From Candidatus Poribacteria bacterium (lineage in GTDB: Bacteria > Poribacteria > WGA-4E > WGA-3G), in contig JAJEEK010000002.1 of the NCBI GenBank assembly GCA_022821065.1, positions 1 through 60,711 of the forward strand: 60,711 bases of DNA. Direction: 5' to 3'. Positions 9,281 through 17,707 of this stretch are shown in pieces. The notes below the pieces were generated by a model. It was not told the DNA's origin, ran no database searches, and saw nothing but the letters and a program-made list of their open reading frames with translations. The position numbers and the translations under genes are program-made. Position 1 is the first letter of the stretch, and every line of letters starts with the position of its first letter.

Positions 9281-10732
9281 TTAATCTAAATAATCCATCT
9301 CTGGCAATAAATTCCAACGGTACCGATCCGCTGGTTGTGTATGCCGTCCCCATCTACCGAGGAGTTGTGTGTCGGCACGCTTCGCTGCCATCTGTGCTGC
9401 GATCTGTTCTGGATCCCAACCGTCTAATACCTTTTCTGTCAATCGCGCTAAGATGTCCCCGCATGCCGCCTCGTCTGCGCGGTCGTTTAATTCGTTCGGG
9501 TCTTCCGCCAAATTGAAAAGCTGCGCCGGTTGCCCGTGATAGTAATTCAGTTTCCACGTCCCCTCGCGAACCATCCGGTGATAACAACCGTCATCGGTGC
9601 AGTATTCCGAGAAAGCAATGTCCTCCCATGGTGTGTCTTCACCACGCAACAGCGGCAGTGTACTCCGACCGCGAGAGTGTGGCAGTGCCGGTGCATCGAG
9701 CGCATCGAGCATCGTTGCGTTCAAGTCCAACGCACTAACGACGCGATCACATCGGACACCTTCCGGTAGTGTGCCACGCCACGATAAAATTGCAGGCACT
9801 TTTACTGAATGCTCATAGAACGTCTGTTTCCACCAAAGTCCGTGTTCACCGACCTGCTCGCCGTGATCTGAACTATAGAGGATTAATGTGTTTTCGTCTA
9901 ACTTGTTCTCTCGGAGTGCCGTTAATATTTGCCCAATCATTATATCCATCCGTGTGACCAACGCCCAATACGCCGTGCGTGCGCGAAGAATCTCAGCATC
10001 GGAAACCTCTACAATCCCGCACTTCTCGCGCCACCATTGGAAGTGGGGATGCAACGCCTCTGAAAATGGTTCAGCGTTTTCCGGCATCGTCATCTGCCCT
10101 TCGTAAAGTTTGTAATCCTCTTGACGCGCAACGAAAGGTTGATGCGGTAACATGAACCCGACGGAGATTGAGAACGGCGTATCTAACAGACCCGCCCGTT
10201 TCTGGACACCGAGCCGATTAAGGTAGTCAACAGTTGCTATTGTCACATCTTCATCGTGAACTTGATACGCGCTCTGTCCCGCGCCCGATTTTTCGAGACT
10301 CACACGTGCGGGTCCTGCTGTCCCAGAAAGTTCGCCGTGATCGACACCGCGCCCACCATGATAGTTCGGTCCGTGGTCCCCAACAAGACGTTGGGTGTAC
10401 CCGTGGAGTTGATCCGGTCCCAGCGCGTGCATCCGTCCGATAAGTACAGGTTCGTACCCCGCTGCACCCATAGCGTGCGCGAACGTCGGTATCCCAGAAT
10501 CGAGGATATGGCTGTTTGTCCATACGGCGTTCTCGTACGGATAGCAACCGCTCAGCATTGACATCCGGGATGGCACACAGATCGGAGATGGGCAGTAGAC
10601 GTTCTCAAATACTACGCCTTCAGCAGCAAGGCTGTCAAGATGCGGGGTCTGTACCAACTGATCGCCGTAACAACCGGTCACATAAGGATTATGTTGGTCG
10701 GAGTGGATATATAAAAGATTAGGACCTGACAT
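9281..10732 (-). CDS. Sulfatase (type I, choline-sulfatase-like)
   Basis: A 483-residue type I sulfatase. The formylglycine motif CxPxR is present as C52-V-P-S-R56 within PSPICVPSRMSMLSG. Metal-binding features include D12 near the N-terminus and the later YSSDHGEQVGEHG motif. The order TPHLDSLAAEGVVFENVYC is typical of cytosolic choline-sulfatase-like enzymes, and no signal peptide is seen. It hydrolyses a sulfate ester and needs Cys52 oxidised by a maturation enzyme. The SUMF1-domain protein 3.4 kb away lacks the usual FGE cysteines, so the maturase is probably elsewhere. A purine-rich AAGGAG lies 11 nt before the ATG. It leads the phytanoyl-CoA dioxygenase gene in an apparent two-gene operon. 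Confidence 0.92.
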   Translation of the reverse strand: MSGPNLLYIHSDQHNPYVTGCYGDQLVQTPHLDSLAAEGVVFENVYCPSPICVPSRMSMLSGCYPYENAVWTNSHILDSGIPTFAHAMGAAGYEPVLIGRMHALGPDQLHGYTQRLVGDHGPNYHGGRGVDHGELSGTAGPARVSLEKSGAGQSAYQVHDEDVTIATVDYLNRLGVQKRAGLLDTPFSISVGFMLPHQPFVARQEDYKLYEGQMTMPENAEPFSEALHPHFQWWREKCGIVEVSDAEILRARTAYWALVTRMDIMIGQILTALRENKLDENTLILYSSDHGEQVGEHGLWWKQTFYEHSVKVPAILSWRGTLPEGVRCDRVVSALDLNATMLDALDAPALPHSRGRSTLPLLRGEDTPWEDIAFSEYCTDDGCYHRMVREGTWKLNYYHGQPAQLFNLAEDPNELNDRADEAACGDILARLTEKVLDGWDPEQIAAQMAAKRADTQLLGRWGRHTQPADRYRWNLLPEMDYLD

Positions 10733-10809
10733 GGAGATCGAAACTCCTTCATGAGGCTTCGTAAGTTTTCACACAATTATATCCACACAGATGTTTTTGT
10801 CAAGGGTAT

Positions 10810-11062
10810 TAGTCATCAGCCATCGGCAAGAATGGCTGTCGGCTTTCGGAAGAATGGCTGTCGGCTTTTGGCTAAGAGGCTATCGGTAAGAAACATTGTG
10901 CTAACCTAACACCTCTTTACCGACCGCTGACAGTGAGCGCAGCGAACGCCCCTCTTTGCTGATTGCCACTTCCCCTCTTTGCCGATGGCTGACTGCCTCT
11001 TTGCTGATTGCCACTTCCCCTCTTTGCTGACGGCTGATTGCTGACGGCTGACAGCCTATTGC
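10810..11062. repeat. Intergenic block of GCTGAYGGCTGAC-type repeats
   Basis: The 422-bp gap between the sulfatase and the DUF1080 gene is largely made of degenerate copies of ATGGCTGTCGGCT and GCTGACGGCTGACAGCC in both orientations. It also holds a 32-bp exact direct repeat (10951-10982 and 10996-11027) that reads CCTCTTTGCTGATTGCC at its start. No open frame of gene quality is present. Related sequence recurs at several other gaps in this window. Confidence 0.8.
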
Positions 11063-11072
11063 TAAATACTGC

Positions 11073-11100
11073 TTGACAAAAAAACAGAATTCATTAAAAT
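11073..11100 (+). promoter_or_regulatory. Sigma70-type promoter
   Basis: TTGACA at 11073-11078 and TAAAAT at 11095-11100 are separated by 16 nt, about 55 bp upstream of the DUF1080 gene start. It lies immediately after the repeat block. Confidence 0.6.
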
Positions 11101-11154
11101 TTGAAAGCGTGAAAAATTGTTATTCTGAACGCATCACAGATGAAAGGAAAACTC

Positions 11155-11778
11155 ATGACACAAACACCCCCAGAATCCGCTGTTATTCTCTTTGACGGCA
11201 CAGACCTCAGTAACTGGACGAACCTAAACGGCGATGCACCGAGTTGGAAGGTCGAAGATGGTGCTATGCTCGTTGTCCCACGCACCGGCGACGTTATCTC
11301 TAAAGAAACCTTCACGGATCATTTCGTGCATATCGAATTCAGATGCCCCGATATGCCCGAAGCCAGCGGACAGGCGAAAGGCAACAGCGGTGTCTTCCTC
11401 CAAGGTAGATACGAAGTTCAGGTACTCGATTCTTACGGGATCGACGTGCCCGGAAAAGGTGACTGCGGCGCAATCTACAATCAATTCGCACCGCTCGTTA
11501 ACGCTTGCAGACCGCCCCTCGAATGGCAGACCTACGATATCATCTTCCGCGCACCCCGTTTCAACGACAACGGCGAAGTAACGGAAGGTCCCCGTATAAC
11601 CGTTATCCAGAACGGCTTGGTCATTATCAACAACGCACAATTGGCAGGCGTAACAGGTGGGAGCATGGGGTCAGCTAACGAGCCAGGACCGCTCCGCCTG
11701 CAGGATCACGGCAATGACGTTAGGTATCGGAATGTCTGGGTAGTGCCACTTCCACTTGAAGGCTCGGATCAGTATTAA
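11155..11778 (+). CDS. 3-keto-disaccharide hydrolase (DUF1080) family protein
   Basis: A 207-residue protein of the DUF1080 fold, which resembles concanavalin-like beta sandwiches. Recognisable parts are ILFDGTDLSNWTNLNG at the N-terminus, GNSGVFLQGRYEVQVLDSYG in the middle and GPLRLQDHGNDVRYRNVWV near the end. Members act on 3-keto glycosides or accompany glycan degradation. No signal peptide is seen. ATG 11155 is chosen because AAAGGA lies 6 nt before it. An in-frame ATG at 11140 would add five residues (MKGKL) but has no ribosome binding site and would contain the one used here. Confidence 0.87.
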   Translation: MTQTPPESAVILFDGTDLSNWTNLNGDAPSWKVEDGAMLVVPRTGDVISKETFTDHFVHIEFRCPDMPEASGQAKGNSGVFLQGRYEVQVLDSYGIDVPGKGDCGAIYNQFAPLVNACRPPLEWQTYDIIFRAPRFNDNGEVTEGPRITVIQNGLVIINNAQLAGVTGGSMGSANEPGPLRLQDHGNDVRYRNVWVVPLPLEGSDQY

Positions 11779-11872
11779 ATGGCTGTCGGCTATCGGCTAT
11801 CAGCAAGAATGGCTCTCAGCAAGAATGGCTTTCGGCTGTCGGCTGACCGCTGATGGCTGATGGCTATTTGCC
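11779..11872. repeat. GGCTGTCGGCT-type dispersed repeat
   Basis: The gap between the DUF1080 and aldo/keto reductase genes consists almost wholly of tandem, imperfect ATGGCTGTCGGCTATCGGCT and AGCAAGAATGGCT units. They are of the same family as the block at 10810-11062. Confidence 0.8.
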
Positions 11873-11896
11873 TGACAACTCATAGAAAGGAATCTT

Positions 11897-12847
11897 ATGG
11901 AAACCACCCAAGGTCTACCCACAATCCCGAGACGACGGTTAGGAAGAACAGAACTCAGCATCCCTGTCATCCCGTTCGGCACACAGGGGTTCGGCAATAA
12001 TTTCGGCTTCGTTTCTGATGAGGACGCTATCGCGCTCATCAAACACTCGATAGCTATCGGTGTGAACCATTTCGATTGCGCGCGCTGCTACGGGGATTCG
12101 ATGCGGAAACTCGGTCTGGCAATGCAGGAGATCCCGCGTGAGGATGTCATCATCACCGGTAGACTCTGTTGTCATTCCGCTGCAGAGTGGGGAGGCTACG
12201 GAGAAGGTAGACCCAACTATTCCGCCGAACGCGCGATCGCTGACCTCGAAGACCAACTCGAACTCCTCAATGTAGACTACTTCGACGGTATGCTTATCCA
12301 CGACCCCGGCGAAATTGACCCGACGCTCGAAAAGGGCGGTACGCTTGACGGTTTGCTCCAGTGCAAAGCGCGAGGACTCGTGAACCACGTCGGTTACGGC
12401 ATGCGTCAGCACGATTTTCATCTCAAGGCGATGGCAACCGGCGATGTTGATCTCATTTTGTGCTTCAACGATTACAACCTTATCCGCCAGACCGCCGCTG
12501 ACGAAGTTCTGCCCGCCGCTGCTGAGGCTGACATCGGTGTGATGAACGGTTGGTCAATCCTACGCGGTATCCTCACAGGTGTCGATATTGATGCTGAGAT
12601 CGAACGCGGACGCTGGAAAAAAGAGGGTGATGTTGCAGCAGCATACCCAATTTGGGAATGGTGTGTTGAAGAAGGAATAAATTTGCTCCAACTCGCAATC
12701 CAGTTTTGTCTGAAAGAAGATCGGATTCAAGGCAACAACATTGGAAGTCTCAACGTTGAGCAACTCGAAGCAAACGTCCGAGCCGCCAGCACCCCGTTGC
12801 CTGATGAAGTCTGGGAAAAATACGAAGTACGCTTCGGAGTGAATTAG
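11897..12847 (+). CDS. Aldo/keto reductase family protein
   Basis: A 316-residue AKR-fold protein starting RRRLGRTELSIPVIPFGTQGFG. Of the usual catalytic tetrad, Asp (D60), Tyr (Y65) and His (H135 in MLIHDPG) are present, but the Lys position appears to be Arg (R89 in IITGRLCC). This may weaken classical reductase chemistry. Such proteins oxidise or reduce sugars and aldehydes with NAD(P). GAAAGGAAT precedes the ATG. Its position next to a DUF1080 protein suggests a role in sugar catabolism, but this is inference. Confidence 0.87.
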   Translation: METTQGLPTIPRRRLGRTELSIPVIPFGTQGFGNNFGFVSDEDAIALIKHSIAIGVNHFDCARCYGDSMRKLGLAMQEIPREDVIITGRLCCHSAAEWGGYGEGRPNYSAERAIADLEDQLELLNVDYFDGMLIHDPGEIDPTLEKGGTLDGLLQCKARGLVNHVGYGMRQHDFHLKAMATGDVDLILCFNDYNLIRQTAADEVLPAAAEADIGVMNGWSILRGILTGVDIDAEIERGRWKKEGDVAAAYPIWEWCVEEGINLLQLAIQFCLKEDRIQGNNIGSLNVEQLEANVRAASTPLPDEVWEKYEVRFGVN

Positions 12848-13013
12848 CAGTTAGCCATCAGCAGTCGGCTATCGCGGAAAAGTTGACAAGTTTGCGAGCG
12901 TTCTAAAGTTCTACAAGTTATATGCGATGTAGCAATCTAACTTTAGTTCACTTTAGCTACACCTTACAACTTTCTACTATTTCGACGCTGACTGCTGACA
13001 GCCGACGGCTGAC
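12848..13013. repeat. Intergenic repeats between convergent genes
   Basis: The gap between the aldo/keto reductase and mutY genes starts with GCAGTTAGCCATCAGCAGTC and ends with GACTGCTGACAGCCGACGGC. These are opposite-oriented members of the dispersed GCTGAC family and could fold on each other. Between them are short AAGTTCTACAAGTT and AACTTTAGTTCACTTTAG runs of a second simple type. No gene is visible. Confidence 0.7.
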
Positions 13014-13015
13014 GG

Positions 13016-14101
13016 TTATTTTCCCAATTCATCTAAAAACTTATGCGTCGCACGTGGGAGCGGATAATCCTGTAGTGCTGCAATCGTAACCCATTTGGCA
13101 TCTCTCGGTCCGTTCAACGCAATCTCACCGTCCGCATAATCACACTGAAACACGTCCACAACAATCTTGAAATGCGTGTAAGCGTGCCGGACGCGCGTCA
13201 GGTATCGCACGTTCCTGACACTGAGGTTAACCACCTCGGCGATATTACGGATACACGCATTTTCTGCAGTCTCATCTTTGGCGATCTGACCACCCGGAAA
13301 CTCCCAAAGTCCGCCGAGCAACCCGTCCAGTTGCCGCTGCGTAAGTAGCACCTCGCCTGTCTTATTATAAATGACCCCGACGGCAAGGCGATGTTCTGGT
13401 GTAGGTTTCGTCTCACGTCGCTTCGGAAATTCGGCTTGACGCGTTGCATCGAACGCCTCACAAAACAGGTTCACTGGACACACCAGACACGCCGGGGATT
13501 GCGGACGACAGATCACTGCGCCCAATTCCATCATTGCCTGATTGAAAAGTCCGGGTTCCTTTAGATCCAGAAGCGCGTCCGCTTTTTGTTGAAACAACTT
13601 TGCTGACTTCGCGTCGTTAATCGGTGCCTCCATCAGGAACAGGCGCGCCAACACGCGTTTGATGTTCCCATCCACCGCAGCATAAGGCGCGTTAAAAGCG
13701 ATACTTTGCACCGCCGCTACACTGTAATCCCCGACACCCGGCAACTTACGAAAGGTTGTATAGTCCGTTGGCACCTTGCCCTCCAGTTCATCTACAATGA
13801 TCTGCGCCGCTTTGTGGAGGTTCCGCGCCCGCGCATAATACCCCAAACCTTCCCATGCCTTTAGCACATCTTGTAGCGGGGCAACTGCCAAATCTCGTAC
13901 ACTCGGAAACTGGTCGATGAACTTCTCGTAGTAGTCCACAACCTTCTTGACTTGGGTCTGTTGAAGCATGACTTCAGACACCCAGATATGGTAGGGGTCA
14001 TCTGTCCGCCGCCAAGGCAGGTCACGTTGGTAACGTCTGAACCAGTCCAACAACGCTTCACGAAAATCTTGGTAGTGTTCGATTAATTGTTTTTTTTTCA
14101 T
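13016..14101 (-). CDS. mutY: A/G-specific adenine glycosylase MutY
   Basis: A 361-residue MutY. The N-terminal half holds EVMLQQTQVKKVVDYY, the helix-hairpin-helix KLPGVGDYSVAAV and the catalytic Asp in AVDGNIKRV. The [4Fe-4S] cluster motif C-x6-C-x2-C-x5-C is intact (CRPQSPACLVCPVNLFC). The C-terminal part (about residue 235 onward) is a NUDIX-like 8-oxoG-sensing domain with GGLWEFPGGQI. It removes adenine mispaired with 8-oxoguanine. The ATG at 14101 gives an N-terminus of normal length (27 residues before LPWRR). A TTG 63 nt upstream (14164) is open and in frame, but would start just 3 bp after the SUMF1-domain gene without a visible ribosome binding site. Confidence 0.93.
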   Translation of the reverse strand: MKKKQLIEHYQDFREALLDWFRRYQRDLPWRRTDDPYHIWVSEVMLQQTQVKKVVDYYEKFIDQFPSVRDLAVAPLQDVLKAWEGLGYYARARNLHKAAQIIVDELEGKVPTDYTTFRKLPGVGDYSVAAVQSIAFNAPYAAVDGNIKRVLARLFLMEAPINDAKSAKLFQQKADALLDLKEPGLFNQAMMELGAVICRPQSPACLVCPVNLFCEAFDATRQAEFPKRRETKPTPEHRLAVGVIYNKTGEVLLTQRQLDGLLGGLWEFPGGQIAKDETAENACIRNIAEVVNLSVRNVRYLTRVRHAYTHFKIVVDVFQCDYADGEIALNGPRDAKWVTIAALQDYPLPRATHKFLDELGK

Positions 14102-14167
14102 ATTTACCTGAAGTATTTGTTCGTAGGGCATAGCATTGTAGGTTGGGTTGAAGGTTTCCGACAACCA

Positions 14168-14887
14168 TCAATCATCTACTGCAATCCGAAAACCGACGCT
14201 GTGAATTGTTTGCGTCGGTTCATAAGCAGCACGGTTCGCGCAACGTCCAGCGAACTCACCTCGCGCGATCCACGAACCCCCGCGAATCACCCGCCGCCGA
14301 CCTACACTCGCCCCCAACGGGTTCTCCGCAGGTGAGTATTTATACGTTTCCATGTGGAACCAGTCGCTACACCAATCGTAGGCGTTGCCTGCCATATCGT
14401 AGCACCCATAAGGACTGACACCGGACGGATAACTCCCCACTGGCATTAATTGACCGTTTCGCGATTCCGACGTGTTCGCACGACTCGCATCCCACGTATT
14501 GCCCCAAGGATACTCGCGGGCATCCGTGCCACGGGCTGCCTTCTCCCACTCCGCCTCCGAAGGTAAACGATATTCCTCGTTCTCCAGCGTACCGAGCCAT
14601 TCCAAAAAACCTATCGCATCGTCCCAGCTCACGCCGACGACTGGGGCATCGGGGGCGTTGAGATGTGCTTCTGACCAAAACAGTGGCTGAGGATGTCTCG
14701 TTGCTTCCACAAATTGCGCGTACTGGGCATTTGTGACTTGATACGCACCGATGGCGTAAGCATCAAGCGTCACACTGCGTTGTGGTTCTTCTGGATCCGT
14801 CTTCCGCAGGCCAGTTGGAATCGTTCCCATCGTAAACGCGCCCGCTGGAATACGGATTAAAGGGTAATCGAATACTTTAATGTACAT
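14168..14887 (-). CDS. SUMF1/FGE-sulfatase domain protein lacking FGE cysteines
   Basis: A 239-residue protein that is essentially one SUMF1 domain: RIPAGAFTMGT at the N-terminus, YQVTNAQYAQFVEAT, PVVGVSWDDAIGFLEW, RLPSEAEWEKAARG, YPWGNTWDASRANT, and RVIRGGSWIARGEFAGRC followed by VGFRIA. The two active-site cysteines of formylglycine-generating enzyme, expected soon after GGSW, are not there; the only Cys in that loop is in RCANR. It is therefore probably not a sulfatase maturase. Related SUMF1-domain proteins have other roles, such as EgtB-like oxygenases or structural lectin-like domains. It has no signal peptide and probably shares a transcript with mutY. Confidence 0.85.
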   Translation of the reverse strand: MYIKVFDYPLIRIPAGAFTMGTIPTGLRKTDPEEPQRSVTLDAYAIGAYQVTNAQYAQFVEATRHPQPLFWSEAHLNAPDAPVVGVSWDDAIGFLEWLGTLENEEYRLPSEAEWEKAARGTDAREYPWGNTWDASRANTSESRNGQLMPVGSYPSGVSPYGCYDMAGNAYDWCSDWFHMETYKYSPAENPLGASVGRRRVIRGGSWIARGEFAGRCANRAAYEPTQTIHSVGFRIAVDD

Positions 14888-14996
14888 GGTAGGTCTTTAG
14901 CCCTCTGAAAAAAATAGTGCGGAACTTCCATGTTAGTATAACATACCTCCAAACCGCATTGCAATCCTGCAGTTAGAATCGTAAACAAAATTTCGC

Positions 14997-15026
14997 TTGA
15001 CAAAGATATACCGTATCTATTAAAAT
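14997..15026 (+). promoter_or_regulatory. Sigma70-type promoter
   Basis: TTGACA (14997-15002) and TAAAAT (15021-15026) are separated by 18 nt, about 70 bp upstream of the helicase start. The region is AT-rich and divergent from the SUMF1-domain gene. Confidence 0.6.
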
Positions 15027-15096
15027 TAATTGCAACATCACGTTTTGATTTGTTTGTTCGTTGCACAGAAAAATACTGAGGTACAAAGGGGGCTGA

Positions 15097-17556
15097 ATGC
15101 TTTACAAAGGGTTACAATTAGATCGGTTTCAGGAGGAAGCCATCGCTGCAATTAATCAGGATACGTCCGTTATTGTCACCGCACCGACAGGTGCCGGTAA
15201 AACGGTTATCGCAGAATATGCTGTCGAAAAATGCCTTGAGGAAAACCAGCGCGTTATCTATACCGCACCGATCAAAGCCCTCAGTAATCAGAAATATCGG
15301 GACTTTTTTACCGAGTATGGCGACAAAATCGGTATTGTCACAGGCGATGTTGTTCTGAACCCGTATGCACAAGTCCTATTGATGACGACCGAGATCTTTC
15401 GGAATACCATCTTTGATGACATCGAACGGCTACAGGATGTCTCTTACGTCATTTTCGACGAAATCCACTATATTAACGATATTGAGCGTGGCACTGTCTG
15501 GGAAGAGAGTCTCATCTTCGCGCCGCAACATATCAAATTCGTCTGTTTGAGTGCCACGATTCCGAACATCAACCCCTTCGCCGACTGGATGCAAAGCGTC
15601 CGAGATATTGAGATTAAAGTCGTCGAAGAATTGAAACGTCCCGTCCCTTTAGAACATCACCTCTATTTTAAAGATTACGGTATTGGCACTGTAAAACATA
15701 TTCGGCAACTTCGTAACAGAGCACAACAGGATGCACGTAAACGAAAATATAACCCACCTAATAATAAACCCACAAAAGCACTTCCGTCTGGTTTTACGGA
15801 GACGAGACTTATTCCACATCTCCAACGTGACAAACAACTCCCGTGTCTCTATTTCTGTTTTAGTCGAAAAGGGTGTGAGGAAAACGCTGCCGCATTGGCG
15901 TTCGGGGCACAGTTACAGTTACTCTCGAAAAGGCAGAGCACAGAGATTTTGGAACAGTTCGATGAGCTCTGCATCCTGTTCGACATCGTTGAAGAAAAAA
16001 ACATCGCAGAATTTCGTAAACTCCTCAGCCGAGGGATCGCCTACCATCACGCCGGTATGTTACCGACACTCAAAGAGGTTGTGGAGAGATTGTTTACCTC
16101 GGGGTTAATTCAACTCCTCTTTACGACTGAGACCTTTGCAGTCGGTATTAATATGCCTGCCTGTTCCGTTGTTTTTGATAGCCTCGAAAAATACGACGGT
16201 ATCGGGTTCCGCTACCTCAAAGCACGTGAATATCACCAAATGGCGGGACGTGCAGGCAGGCGCGGAATTGATACGATCGGGTACGTCTATTCCCAAATTA
16301 TACCCGCCTATGCTGACGAACGCGAAATTAAATCCGTGGTGACAGACAAAGTAGAACCTATAGAGAGCCAATTTAATCTCTCTTATTCCAGTATCCTCAA
16401 TCTTTATGACAAATACGGAGACGATATTTACGATGTCTACACCATGAGTCTCAGCAACCATCAGCACCGTGTACGCGTGGCTGAACTCAACGAACAGATT
16501 GAGAATAAAACGGAGGTGCTTCAGACACTTCCGAAACCAGAATGCATCCATGATGGCATTGATGGAAGCGAGCAAATTCAGAAGCACTATCGCCACAAGC
16601 GGAATCGCGAGAAAAAACTCCAGCGTCTGCATGTAGAAAAGGGACAAATTTTATCCGAAACACAGGGTAAGAGACGAAAAAAAGAACGCTCGAAAAGATT
16701 AAAAACCGTCTACCGAAACATCAAACGCGTTAAGGCAACTGAAACCCAAAGCCTCTGCGACGGATGCGAACATTTCAAAACATGCTCTTCAAGATCCCAA
16801 GCAATTCAGAGAACAGAAACCCAAGTCCAGAAACTCAAAAGACGGACTACCGTTATCGCGAACGATCCAAGAGAACAGATAGCTGCGCGTCTCAAAGTCC
16901 TTGAAGAATTGGGTTATATTGAAGATCAATCGCTTCTACCGCGTGGAGCGACTGCATCGCATATCTATGGGTATGAAGTCCAACTGACCCAACTCCTATT
17001 TAGTGGGTTCTTTGAGAAACTAACGGAAGATGAGATTAATTGTCTCATGGTCGCTATCGTTTCAGAACCGCGTAGAGACGGCTACTATAAACGCCTTAAA
17101 GATGAACATTTATTGGAGATATTTTACGCTGTCGGTTCTGAAATTTCATACATCCAACGTTTAGAATTCGAGCGTGAAGTCACAGAAATTACGCCTGTGT
17201 TGGAACTCCGGTTTTGTACGGCGATGCTGGCATGGAGCCAAGGTTGTGAATTTGACCAACTCGAAAAATATGCCCGTTTAGACGCTGGCGACTTCGTCCG
17301 AACTTTCCGGCTCGTCATTGATCAACTCCGTCAAATCCGTCGCGCAATGGTTGGACATACAGCACTTGTTGATAAACTCAGCCGCTGCATCGAAAAAATT
17401 AACAGAGACGTTGTTGATGCCGAGCGGCAGCTACGAATCGGACAGGAGAGCCTTGCCGAAACTTCAGCAGAAAACGCGGAGAAGACCCAAGGTTCGACAT
17501 CTCACCAGAATCCGAATGATGCTGAAGTGGAGGAGACTACGTCCCCTGCTTCATAA
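15097..17556 (+). CDS. Ski2-like superfamily 2 RNA/DNA helicase
   Basis: An 819-residue SF2 helicase. Walker A APTGAGKT is at 29-36, motif Ia is TAPIKALSNQKY, the DEAD-box equivalent is DEIH (121-124), motif III is SATIPN and motif VI is QMAGRAGRRGID. The order and the C-terminal helical DSHCT-like region match bacterial relatives of Ski2/Mtr4. A middle insertion (about 475-590) is coiled-coil-like and basic and carries a C-x2-C-x5-C cluster (CDGCEHFKTC) that may bind metal. The acidic, Ser/Thr-rich tail looks disordered. It probably remodels structured RNA during turnover. The gene has its own promoter. The start ATG lacks a strong ribosome binding site (GGGGGC lies upstream). Confidence 0.9.
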   Translation: MLYKGLQLDRFQEEAIAAINQDTSVIVTAPTGAGKTVIAEYAVEKCLEENQRVIYTAPIKALSNQKYRDFFTEYGDKIGIVTGDVVLNPYAQVLLMTTEIFRNTIFDDIERLQDVSYVIFDEIHYINDIERGTVWEESLIFAPQHIKFVCLSATIPNINPFADWMQSVRDIEIKVVEELKRPVPLEHHLYFKDYGIGTVKHIRQLRNRAQQDARKRKYNPPNNKPTKALPSGFTETRLIPHLQRDKQLPCLYFCFSRKGCEENAAALAFGAQLQLLSKRQSTEILEQFDELCILFDIVEEKNIAEFRKLLSRGIAYHHAGMLPTLKEVVERLFTSGLIQLLFTTETFAVGINMPACSVVFDSLEKYDGIGFRYLKAREYHQMAGRAGRRGIDTIGYVYSQIIPAYADEREIKSVVTDKVEPIESQFNLSYSSILNLYDKYGDDIYDVYTMSLSNHQHRVRVAELNEQIENKTEVLQTLPKPECIHDGIDGSEQIQKHYRHKRNREKKLQRLHVEKGQILSETQGKRRKKERSKRLKTVYRNIKRVKATETQSLCDGCEHFKTCSSRSQAIQRTETQVQKLKRRTTVIANDPREQIAARLKVLEELGYIEDQSLLPRGATASHIYGYEVQLTQLLFSGFFEKLTEDEINCLMVAIVSEPRRDGYYKRLKDEHLLEIFYAVGSEISYIQRLEFEREVTEITPVLELRFCTAMLAWSQGCEFDQLEKYARLDAGDFVRTFRLVIDQLRQIRRAMVGHTALVDKLSRCIEKINRDVVDAERQLRIGQESLAETSAENAEKTQGSTSHQNPNDAEVEETTSPAS

Positions 17557-17578
17557 ATTCGCGTTTCAAAAAAAATGC

Positions 17579-17607
17579 TTGTAATGGAAAACAATATATA
17601 TTACAAT
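17579..17607 (+). promoter_or_regulatory. Candidate promoter
   Basis: TTGTAA (17579-17584) and TACAAT (17602-17607) are separated by 17 nt, about 100 bp upstream of the GNAT gene. Both boxes match the consensus only partly. Confidence 0.4.
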
Positions 17608-17707
17608 GGTTTACTAAATAGATATTGATGCCGGATATGTAGGCAAACTGGCACTCGGTCCCTAAAGCGACCGACATCCTGAGAACAACTAAAGGAGAAA
17701 AAATCAA

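Noticed and set aside
10251..10547. 98-codon frame inside the sulfatase gene on the same strand but another phase
   Set aside because: It has no ribosome binding site and sits within the intact sulfatase coding sequence.
14168..14887. Sulfatase-modifying enzyme (FGE) for the nearby sulfatase
   Set aside because: The SUMF1 domain is clear, but both active-site cysteines of FGE are absent, so the maturase assignment is not supported.
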